This document shows positions 8,231-15,800 of a stretch of 39,780 nt of DNA, piece by piece. Source of the DNA: an uncultured Clostridia bacterium (GTDB taxonomy: Bacteria > Bacillota > Clostridia > Christensenellales > Borkfalkiaceae); the NCBI GenBank assembly GCA_947053545.1, contig CAMRSY010000013.1, positions 1-39,780 of the forward strand, in the 5' to 3' direction. Position 1 is the first letter of the stretch. Every line of letters begins with the position of its first letter. Position numbers and translations under genes: made by a program. Below the pieces are notes generated by a model. The model saw nothing but the letters and a program-made list of their open reading frames with translations, was not told the origin of the DNA and searched no databases.

Positions 8231-8287
8231 TCAACTTTCGCCGAACACGCATTTTCTAGCGGGCAGGGCAATTTTTGCAGCCTTCAT
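8231..8287 (-). CDS. putative pyr leader peptide (18 aa)
   Basis: This ATG-initiated ORF encodes MKAAKIALPARKCVFGES and lies between the pyr promoter and the terminator. AAAGG is located 10 nt upstream of the ATG, giving a plausible ribosome binding site close to the predicted 5' end. The stop codon ends 15 nt before the terminator stem, so a terminating ribosome would abut it. A second, SD-less frame beginning at 8252 stays open through the terminator. Whether either is translated is inference; position and SD favour this one. Confidence 0.45.
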   Translation of the reverse strand: MKAAKIALPARKCVFGES

Positions 8288-8313
8288 TTTGACAAAACCT
8301 TTATTTTTTGAAA

Positions 8314-8342
8314 AGTATATCACAGCTTACCGCCAAAGTAAA
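8314..8342 (-). promoter_or_regulatory. pyr operon promoter
   Basis: On the minus strand, -35 TTTACT (8342-8337) and -10 TATACT (8319-8314) are separated by exactly 17 bp. Transcription would start near 8308-8306, giving a leader of about 165 nt before pyrB that contains the leader ORF and the terminator. No PyrR-type anti-antiterminator loop sequence was recognised. Confidence 0.72.
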
Positions 8343-8370
8343 GAGAATACGCGAAAATTTTACTAAAATA

Positions 8371-9066
8371 TTACAAAATACGCTGCAGAACAAAACCTAC
8401 TTTATCGCACGCTGTCAGCACGTATTCAACGCCGTCTTTAACCGAGCGCAAAGGGAAATAAGACTGCCCGTGTATGTGACCGAAAACAACTTTATCAGCG
8501 CGATTTTCTTTGAAAAGGCGGGTAAAAAGCGTTTCCTGCAATTTCGGATTCATAGGAGGGAAATGGGTCATAACAATTAAAATATCGCCCTCGCTTCTCA
8601 CCTTATCCACCTGCCTGAAACAAAGTTTAAACCGCTCGGCTTCCCGTAAATACAGCTTTTCGTCGTGTTCGGTATAATCGGCGCTTCCCGGACACGTCCA
8701 CCCGCGCGACCCGCATATTACTATGTTTCCGAATTTTACGCAGTCATTCTGAAGAAAATAAAACGTTTCGTCGGGCGCGGCTTCGCGCAGCTTTGTTATT
8801 CCGTTCCACCAATAGTCGTGGTTGCCGCGCACAAATACTTTTTTACCCTTTAAATCTTTTAACGAATTTAAATCGAACAATCCCTCTTCCAATACGGTGC
8901 CCCAGCTTATGTCGCCGCAGACAAGCACGATATCATCGTCAGAAACCTTTGAGTTCCAGTCGTTTTTAATTTTGTCGAAATGACCTTCCCACCCCGCGCC
9001 GAACACGTCCATAGGTTTATTGCATGTTCCGGAAAGATGCAAATCGCTTATCGAAAAAACTTTCAT
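8371..9066 (-). CDS. calcineurin-like metallophosphoesterase
   Basis: This 231-aa predicted cytoplasmic phosphohydrolase binds two metal ions. Motifs are in order: SISDLHLSG (D8, H10), VCGDISWG, VRGNHDYWW, MTHFPPMN and VFGHIHGQ. The family includes phosphodiesterases and phosphatases; the substrate cannot be read from sequence. The gene precedes the pyr promoter on the same strand, with no terminator between them, so some transcription could continue into the pyr leader. A -10 hexamer sits 6 nt before its ATG and there is no SD, which predicts a leaderless mRNA. Confidence 0.88.
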   Translation of the reverse strand: MKVFSISDLHLSGTCNKPMDVFGAGWEGHFDKIKNDWNSKVSDDDIVLVCGDISWGTVLEEGLFDLNSLKDLKGKKVFVRGNHDYWWNGITKLREAAPDETFYFLQNDCVKFGNIVICGSRGWTCPGSADYTEHDEKLYLREAERFKLCFRQVDKVRSEGDILIVMTHFPPMNPKLQETLFTRLFKENRADKVVFGHIHGQSYFPLRSVKDGVEYVLTACDKVGFVLQRIL

Positions 9067-9072
9067 ACAATC

Positions 9073-9101
9073 ATTGTAACACGATTCAGGTAATTTTTAA
9101 A
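9073..9101 (-). promoter_or_regulatory. metallophosphoesterase promoter, predicted leaderless transcript
   Basis: On the minus strand, TTTAAA (9101-9096) and TACAAT (9078-9073) are 17 bp apart. The -10 ends 6 nt before the ATG, so the ATG itself falls at the expected transcription start. No SD can be present. Confidence 0.5.
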
Positions 9102-9189
9102 GCGATTTATACGAGAGTGAAATAATTGTTGTTTTTGGCTTTTTTATCTTAATTATGTGTGACATAGTACTACTCAATTTGAAAATTTT

Positions 9190-9226
9190 ATAAAAAATAG
9201 GCGGTAAAACAGTTAATTTTACCGCC
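9190..9226 (-). terminator. terminator of the 218-aa protein gene
   Basis: A 10-bp perfect stem (GGCGGTAAAA at 9200-9209 with TTTTACCGCC at 9217-9226) has a 7-nt loop. On the minus strand it is followed by TATTTTTTATAAAATTTT, an efficient U-tract. It lies 54 nt past the stop of the upstream minus-strand gene. Confidence 0.85.
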
Positions 9227-9279
9227 GTTTAATATCAATTTAAATTTCAGCCGCTACGCACAGCCCCGCATTTAAGCAA

Positions 9280-9936
9280 TTACTTGCACGAGCAGTTTTT
9301 ACCCTGGGGATAGAGCGGAAGCTCGAAAAAGCCCGCGCACACCTCCTTAGAATAATCCTGTGCAGGGGGAATAGCGCAATAGCCGTAACTGGGGATTAAC
9401 AGTTCGACGTCGATGGCAATTTTTAAAATTACCGTCGTACAGGCGTCGATTGTAAAAATTCCGCTTTCGCTGTTGAAAGACCCTTCGGCAGCCACCGCGG
9501 AACCCTGCGCCACAACCTTAAAAGGCATTATGGAAGGTGCGGGCACGAAAAGAAGCACGTCTTCCGAAATGGCGATAGAACCGGTCGCCACACCCTCCAC
9601 TCCGTTTGCGTCGGTATACGCCACCTCTACGGGAATGTGTACGGTTGCCTGCACTCTTGCGCAGCCCTGTTTATCCGCAAGCCTTTCCACGCTTACGTCT
9701 GAAAGCGTTGCATCGGCGCCTGTCGAGCGCGCGCTTATGAAAGTTAAAGGATATGTAGGATCGGCGGGCGTAAAGCAGTCAACCGTCAAAGTGTAATTTT
9801 CTATTTGCACCTGTTTGATACACGCGTCAAAAATTTTCTGTGCCTGTATGCACACTTTTTCGCACATGCCGTTTAAAGGGTTACCGTTAATTGTGCCGGG
9901 ACATTTATCCGACTGAAAATTGGAAAAGAACGACAT
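9280..9936 (-). CDS. conserved Clostridia protein of unknown function, Cys-containing, beta-rich
   Basis: This 218-aa protein has no signal peptide or membrane segment. An N-terminal CEKVCIQAQKIFDACIKQ stretch (25-42) carries three Cys; further Cys are at the C-terminus (VCAGFF, NCSCK). The middle (about 45-190) alternates short beta strands with the pattern VHIPVEVAYTDANGVEG, recalling SPOCS/DUF3794-like beta domains of spore-associated proteins, but I cannot confirm that. It starts with ATG after a strong GGAGG SD and ends in a good terminator, so it is a single-gene unit. The adjacent LysM and SpoVB-like genes fit an envelope or spore-coat role, which remains inference. Confidence 0.8.
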   Translation of the reverse strand: MSFFSNFQSDKCPGTINGNPLNGMCEKVCIQAQKIFDACIKQVQIENYTLTVDCFTPADPTYPLTFISARSTGADATLSDVSVERLADKQGCARVQATVHIPVEVAYTDANGVEGVATGSIAISEDVLLFVPAPSIMPFKVVAQGSAVAAEGSFNSESGIFTIDACTTVILKIAIDVELLIPSYGYCAIPPAQDYSKEVCAGFFELPLYPQGKNCSCK

Positions 9937-10020
9937 TTTTACCTCCGTTTATTTTATACGCCGCAGCGTTATAACTGATTATTTCGGTTAATGTAATATA
10001 TGCTTACGCCTTAAAAAATG

Positions 10021-10290
10021 CTACGGCAGCCAAATTTTAAGCGTTGGATAGATTGCACGCCCGTTATTAAGTTCGCGCAACCGGTTTTCGTTTACTCCTT
10101 CCCTGCGCGATACGGTCGCGTAAGTGTCGCCTACTTTCGCATAGCAGTACCTTTTGGGCGGGGAAAGCGGGATAATTGCGCCGCAGAACACGCCCTCTGC
10201 AGGGAAAAAGAAAGTTTCGGACACGTCTTTGTCCGTAACCCGCTTTCTTATTCTCAGATATCTTCCCCTCTCCAAAGTAAGCGAAAACAT
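10021..10290 (-). CDS. small LysM-domain protein
   Basis: Using the ATG at 10290 the product is 89 aa. Residues about 47-89 match a LysM repeat: a Y-x-VGDTYATVSRREGVNENRLRELNN core ending in LKIWLP, the fold that binds N-acetylglucosamine polymers. The first 45 residues are basic and unrecognised, with no clear signal peptide, so it may act inside the cell or in the forespore envelope. The start is uncertain: no SD is visible, and a longer in-frame version with a divergent hydrophobic N-terminus (to 10374) would overlap the start of the flippase gene. It is divergently oriented to the SpoVB-like flippase. Confidence 0.65.
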   Translation of the reverse strand: MFSLTLERGRYLRIRKRVTDKDVSETFFFPAEGVFCGAIIPLSPPKRYCYAKVGDTYATVSRREGVNENRLRELNNGRAIYPTLKIWLP

Positions 10291-10358
10291 ACTATAATAT
10301 ACTCGCAAATGGCTTGATTTGTGAATAATAAAATAAATGCCTTTGTAGAATATTGTTG

Positions 10359-11870
10359 ATGAAGAAAAACACAAAAAAGAGCAACATTTATAAATCGGCG
10401 GCTCAGGTAACCGTATTTTCCACGTTCGAAAAGGCGCTGAGCTTTATTTACAGAATAATTTTGTCGCGGTCGATAGGCGCCGAAGGATTGGGAATTTATC
10501 AGATTTGCCTTTCGGTTTTTTCGGTTTTTTTAACCGCGGCTTCAAGCGGATTGCCTGTAACCGTTTCCCGTCTGATAGCAAAAAACACCGCTACCGGCAA
10601 CCCGAAGGGTAAGCACACAGTGGTTTCGGCGGGCGTTTTGTGTACGCTTATGTTTACCGTTCCCGCCGCTCTGGTTATGTTTTTAGCCAAAGATTTATAC
10701 GCGTTTCTCTTTCCCGACCGCGACTGCGTTAAAATTTTCCTGTGGCTGTTGCCCGGGCTTATTTTAACTTCGGTTTACGCTATTATGAGGGGTTCGTTCT
10801 GGGGCAACAAGCAATTTTTGCCTTACAGTATAATAGAGCTTGCCGAAAACGCCGTTATGGTTGCCTGCGGCTGCGCGCTTATCGGTTTTGCACATACTGC
10901 AAAGGGCGGCGCACGTATGGCGGTGATAGCGGTGCTGATTTCTTACATATTTTCGTTTACCGCGTCGCTTGGGTGGTACTTTTTAAAGGGCGGCAGATTC
11001 GTAAGCCCGAAAACGCAGTTAAAGCCGCTTATGAAAGCTTCGCTTCCCATTACCGCAATGCGCACCTCAACGTCGCTTTTGAATTCGTGCGTGGCTATGT
11101 TCCTGCCCGCCCTGCTTTCCAAGGCGTGCGGATACACAAGCAGCGAAGCGCTTGCCCTTTACGGCACAGTTATAGGAATGAGCGTGCCTATGCTTATGAT
11201 ACCGAATTCGCTTATAGGTTCGATTGCGGTTGTTGTAGCACCCGAAATGAGCGAAAATTTTTATGCCAAACGAACCGAACTTTTAAAGAGGGATATCGAG
11301 CGGACGATAAAATCTTCGGTTTTAATAGCAACCGTACTTATACCCGTAATGTTTACGCTGGGAACCGACATTGGCGTACTTTTTTACGCAAGCGAACTGA
11401 GCGGTTCGGTTATGCGCAGGTTTGCCTTTATGATGCTGCCGATGTGCCTTTCAATGATAACCACTACCATATTAAATTCGCTTAATTTCGAAATGCGGAC
11501 GCTTATATACTTTTTTATAGGCGCGATAGCTATGATAGCAACGATTTTGGGATTTACCGGCCTTATGGGCATAAACGCCTACATGGTCGGGCTGACGCTC
11601 AGTTTTGTAATAACTGCGGCGCTTAACCTTAAACTGTTAAAGAAAAACTGCCCCGAAATTAATTATGCCGGATATCTTATAAAAAGTTCGTTGATATGCG
11701 CGGCGGCGTGCATGTTCGGGCACCTTTTTTCAAACCTGTTTCAAAATATAATGGCGCCGGTATGGCGGTTGATTCTGTGCGGCGGTGCGGTTTCGGTATT
11801 TGCCGTTGCGGCTTTCTGCGGAATGGAAATGCTGTCTGCCAGACCGTTTAAAAAATTATTTCAGAGATAA
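10359..11870 (+). CDS. SpoVB/MurJ-like lipid-linked oligosaccharide flippase (MOP superfamily)
   Basis: A polytopic membrane protein of 503 aa from the ATG at 10359 (two TTG codons just upstream are less likely starts). Its N-terminus, SAAQVTVFSTFEKALSFIYR followed by GAEGLGIYQICLSVF, is characteristic of the stage V sporulation protein B branch, which transports lipid-linked precursors during spore cortex or cell-wall synthesis. About 14 hydrophobic segments span the length. A TAGAAT hexamer ends 7 nt before the ATG but has no matching -35. It converges on the TauE gene pair with only 8 bp between stop codons. SpoVB function versus general polysaccharide export cannot be separated from sequence alone. 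Confidence 0.85.
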   Translation: MKKNTKKSNIYKSAAQVTVFSTFEKALSFIYRIILSRSIGAEGLGIYQICLSVFSVFLTAASSGLPVTVSRLIAKNTATGNPKGKHTVVSAGVLCTLMFTVPAALVMFLAKDLYAFLFPDRDCVKIFLWLLPGLILTSVYAIMRGSFWGNKQFLPYSIIELAENAVMVACGCALIGFAHTAKGGARMAVIAVLISYIFSFTASLGWYFLKGGRFVSPKTQLKPLMKASLPITAMRTSTSLLNSCVAMFLPALLSKACGYTSSEALALYGTVIGMSVPMLMIPNSLIGSIAVVVAPEMSENFYAKRTELLKRDIERTIKSSVLIATVLIPVMFTLGTDIGVLFYASELSGSVMRRFAFMMLPMCLSMITTTILNSLNFEMRTLIYFFIGAIAMIATILGFTGLMGINAYMVGLTLSFVITAALNLKLLKKNCPEINYAGYLIKSSLICAAACMFGHLFSNLFQNIMAPVWRLILCGGAVSVFAVAAFCGMEMLSARPFKKLFQR

Positions 11871-11878
11871 AGTAAATA

Positions 11879-12256
11879 TCAACCTGATTTTTGCAACTGC
11901 GCTACAAGCGAAAACAGCTGTTTTACGGCAAGCGCGACAAGAAAATAACCGAACAGCTTTTTTAAAACCTCGGTGGGAAGAGCAGCCATAAGCAGCCCGC
12001 CAAGCACTGTTGATATTAGCGCCGGCACTATTATCTCCCAAACGTCGTCCGTCCTTAAAAGTCCGCGTTTTTTATGCTGCGGAAGGACTATGGCAGCCAT
12101 AGGCAGAAAAGCGATTACGTTTGTAGCCTGCGCCAGATGCTGGTTTACGCCAAGAAAAATCGTTAGCGCGGGTATAAGAATAGTTCCTCCGCCCATTCCC
12201 ATTCCGCCGAGAATGCCCGACAAAAGCCCTGCGGCGATATAAATTATAAACGACAT
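11879..12256 (-). CDS. TauE/SafE (TSUP) half-transporter, second of a pair
   Basis: A 125-aa membrane protein starting at MSFIIYIAAG, with its ATG one nucleotide after the stop of the preceding gene (TGATATG). It carries the glycine-rich TSUP hallmark GGMGMGGGTILIPAL at residues about 16-30 and about four hydrophobic helices. Full TauE/SafE proteins have two such halves in about 250 aa; here each half is a separate gene. The family exports sulfite, sulfoacetate or other organosulfur anions; the substrate is unknown here. The pair presumably forms a heterodimer. Confidence 0.85.
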   Translation of the reverse strand: MSFIIYIAAGLLSGILGGMGMGGGTILIPALTIFLGVNQHLAQATNVIAFLPMAAIVLPQHKKRGLLRTDDVWEIIVPALISTVLGGLLMAALPTEVLKKLFGYFLVALAVKQLFSLVAQLQKSG

Positions 12257-12257
12257 A

Positions 12258-12617
12258 TCAGCCCAGCACCATTCGTAGCCCTGCGGCAAACATTATGGCG
12301 ATAAAAGTGATATCGACCCACATCTTGGGCAGTTTACCCAAAAGTTTTGCACCTATCAACCCACCGGCCACATTACCAAGTGCGGCCGGTATTATTATAG
12401 ATAAATCTATAAATCCGTAAACGACGTACGTAAGCGCGCTGACGGCGCACACCGGAGCTATAATTAAAATTGCGGTTGCGTGCGCCTGTTTACGCGGATA
12501 ATTAAGCACGTCGGACAAAATAGGCACTGCAATCATACCGCCTCCGCCGCCGAAAAGGCCGTTTATAAAACCGAGAGCAACGCCGCCCCCGACAGCTTTT
12601 TTGTTTAATTTTTTCAT
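12258..12617 (-). CDS. TauE/SafE (TSUP) half-transporter, first of a pair
   Basis: A 119-aa protein from the ATG at 12617 (MKKLNKKAVGGG). An upstream ATG at 12653 would add 12 basic residues and is not supported by an SD. The TSUP motif FINGLFGGGGGMIAVPIL occupies about 14-31, and about four hydrophobic helices follow. It matches the N-terminal half of a full-length transporter and is translated immediately before the second half-gene. The two halves keep separate stop and start codons and both motifs are intact, so this looks like a genuine split rather than a frameshifted pseudogene. Confidence 0.85.
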   Translation of the reverse strand: MKKLNKKAVGGGVALGFINGLFGGGGGMIAVPILSDVLNYPRKQAHATAILIIAPVCAVSALTYVVYGFIDLSIIIPAALGNVAGGLIGAKLLGKLPKMWVDITFIAIMFAAGLRMVLG

Positions 12618-12717
12618 ATTTATTCGTAGCAGACGTAAAAATCGCCCGCCCATATAAAAAGTTTTTGCAAATTTTTTATAATAATGAATTTTTTTGCGCG
12701 ACAGCCGCGATAATCAG

Positions 12718-12746
12718 TTGCCAAAATTTTGCTTTTATATTAAAAT
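12718..12746 (+). promoter_or_regulatory. promoter of the 1405-aa surface protein gene
   Basis: TTGCCA (12718-12723) and TAAAAT (12741-12746) are separated by 17 bp. Transcription would begin near 12753, giving a leader of about 70 nt. Confidence 0.7.
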
Positions 12747-12760
12747 AATAGGGTATGAAA

Positions 12761-12789
12761 TCTCGGTGCGCCGTGCGGACAAGCCGAGA
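12761..12789 (+). promoter_or_regulatory. hairpin in the 5' leader of the surface protein gene
   Basis: TCTCGG (12761-12766) pairs with CCGAGA (12784-12789) around a 17-nt loop in the mRNA leader. A run of seven T follows, but 17 nt beyond the stem, so it is not a standard terminator. The AAAGGTG SD lies downstream of it. It could stabilise the mRNA or act in regulation; no riboswitch consensus was recognised. Confidence 0.35.
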
Positions 12790-12824
12790 AACAGACAAGA
12801 CAAACTTTTTTTAAAAGGTGTTAA

Positions 12825-15800
12825 ATGAACAAGAAAAAAAGAACCCTGTTAAGAACTGCCGTTATAGGCTTTACGGCGATTGCCACCTCGTTAACTATAG
12901 GTGTTTCCGCCGCGTGCTCGAAAGGCGATTCTTCCGATAATAACGAAGAAGACAAGACCACCACTAAAATTGACGAACAGACCATTAAAAACGGCAATTT
13001 CGAATTTTATTCGGACAACAAAGGTCTTTATCCCATAAGCAGCCCGGACAGCTGGTCCAGCGGCTCCAACGGCACAACCTCGTCTTCTATGTCCGGCATT
13101 ATCGATACCGGCAAAGAACGCTGGGACTACATTACCGACCCCGATTTACCCCAGACTCTGGAAGACAACGACGATTTGGAATCGGACGATGACGACAAAA
13201 AGGATTACAACGGCGCGCTGACGGACGACCTGCCTTATAAAAACACTCATACCGCCATCGATTCGGACGCCGACGAAGAAGACAAAGCGTATATAGACAA
13301 TCCTTTTACGCATAAATACGGCTACAACAGCGAAGGCAAAGTTATTGACGTTGATGGCAACGAAATTGAAACCTTTACCGACGAGGACGGCGAAGTTTTC
13401 CTTGACAGCGAATTCAAACAGCCGCTTGAAACTTCGGTTTTGATGTTGCACAACTATCACAGAGGCGACTATCACGGCACCGAAAGTTATTACAACAGTG
13501 CTACCACCGTTTCGCTGGAAGCGAACACCGCGGCGGAAATATCGCTTTGGGTTAAGACGACCGAGCTGTATTTCGGCGGCGCAAGCACCGAAAGAACTAA
13601 AGTTGAGTTCGGCCACGGCGCGTACATTAAAGTTAATACGCAGGTGGGCGGCAATTCGCTTGACAGCATAGTTATAAAGAATATCGACACGGAAAAAATT
13701 AATCCCAAACCCGAATCGGGCGTATGGGAAAATAACGGCTGGGTAAAATACACCGTGTTTGTAGAAGCCAGCAGTTTTGCCACTACTACCGTAAACCTTA
13801 CTTTGGGGCTGGGCGAATACGAAAACAGCACCGTTGAAGGTTACGCTTTCTTCGACGACGTTTCGCTTAAAAAATATTTAAACAAAACGGATATGGAAAC
13901 GAAGAACGCGGAGTTCGGAGAAAATATAAGGGAAACGGCAACCAACGAACGCCCCAACGTAAACGTTTCGTATCCGCTTGCGCCCGAAGCCACCACAGTA
14001 TTCCGTACCGACGTGGAAAAATATAAAACCGAGGACGGAAACGGAAGCGTTAAAGACGACGTTTCGGAAAACAACTTTGCGGACAGACATTTCTTTATAG
14101 ATTTTGCAAGCTCGACAACGGACAATACGTTCAATTTAAATACAAACAACGTTAAAGCCGGGCTTACCGTGGAAGCTACCAACACGGGTAAATACGTGTG
14201 CACCGAATACAACTCCACGGGCAACGCATACAAAACCAACGGTTTGGAAGGTATAGGCAATCCTTCGGACAAACTGTATATTCCAAACGCGTTAAGAAAC
14301 AACGCTATTAACATTAACGACGACGTGCTTGCTACCACCACCGTAACAAACGCGGACGACTGGGCGTTCAATGCGATTAACACCGAATATTCGGAAATTT
14401 TAACCGACGCGCTGAAGAGCGCGACCGGATTGCCCGGCGCCGGCGCATCAACGGACGCTTTGGTGCTGTTAAGCGCGCGCGGCGCGGCGTATGAGGCGCA
14501 CATCACCGACAGTAGCTTTACGTTAAACGACGGCGAATACATGCTTGTATCGTTCTGGTTAAAAACGTCGGATATGAAAGGCAATACCGCCGCCACCGTT
14601 ACCGTTAAGGGGCTGGGCGAAGACAAGGATAATTCGGCTTCGTTCACGGTAGATTCCACAGCGCAGGGTACGGTTTCCATAGGCGAGGGCGAGGACAAAG
14701 TTGAGGACGTGTACGACGGCTGGGTAAGATGTTTTGTGCGCGTTTCAAACACCTCGAAGACAAGCGGCGCGAAGAATTTCGAACTTGTTCTGAATTTCGG
14801 CAACACAGCTATAAGAAATACCAGCAGGTCGGCATTCAAATACGGCTGGGTGGCAATGACCAATCCTTCCGTAATGAAACTTGACAAAGACGTATACGCC
14901 TATACTGCGGGCTCTTCGCAGACGGCTACTTTAACTTTCAGCGAAACGGAAGAAAAAGTTGCGCACAGGTTTGACACCGAGCAGGGTGAAAAGAACGAAA
15001 TTAAAACGGATTTGGCTAACCCCTCCTCCTATACGGGCGTAAACGGCGCAAGCAAATTTATTAAACCCGACGGCGAAGGTAAGCTTGAAAGTTACGACGA
15101 CACCAATAAAAACGCGTTTGCGGGACTTTTAAGCAAAGATAACTTTGCCAACTATCAGCGGCTTAACGCGGAAAACAGCAACAACTGTATGTGGTACAAC
15201 GCGCTTAACACTATTGCCGGCGCTTATAATACCTCCGACGAATTGTGGAACGCTGTGTTCGGCGAATACACCGTTCAGCCGCTTCTTATAGTAAATACGG
15301 CAAGATCGTTTAAAAACAAAACCAGCAATACGGAAGAAAGCAAAATTTACAACTACGGCTTTATAGGAAACTCCGCTTCGGTAAGCGCAAACGGTTATAC
15401 CCCCGTAAGCGTGCGCGTTAAAGCCAGCGCAGGCGCGGTTGCAAATGTATACCTTGTAGAAGACAAGTCGGCGGGCGGCGTGCTTTCATACGTAACACCC
15501 AAATACAATTTCTGGTATGACGACGACGGCAATATTCTGAAAGGCAAGCCCGACGAAGACGCTACCGCAGCGGAACAGAAAAAGAATATAGCTTACAATC
15601 TCAGAAAGGACGGATTGTACGAAAACGGCGACGGCAAGCTTTACGCCAATTTCTATAATCTTACAAAATATTACGATATAAGTTTCGAGCACGCCGATTT
15701 CTACGACGAAAACGGAAACCTCGTACTGTTCAACAACTTAGACGGCGATAAAGTATATTATGCCGACCAGTCTAAAACGGCTTATGCACCCCACTATCTT

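Noticed and set aside
10742-11485. 247-codon frame inside the flippase gene
   Set aside because: A same-strand frame shadow of the SpoVB-like gene with no recognisable domain.
13841-14887. Long antisense frame (348 codons) opposite the surface protein
   Set aside because: It is a shadow of a GC-biased coding frame, with repetitive Ser/Val composition, no SD and no motif.
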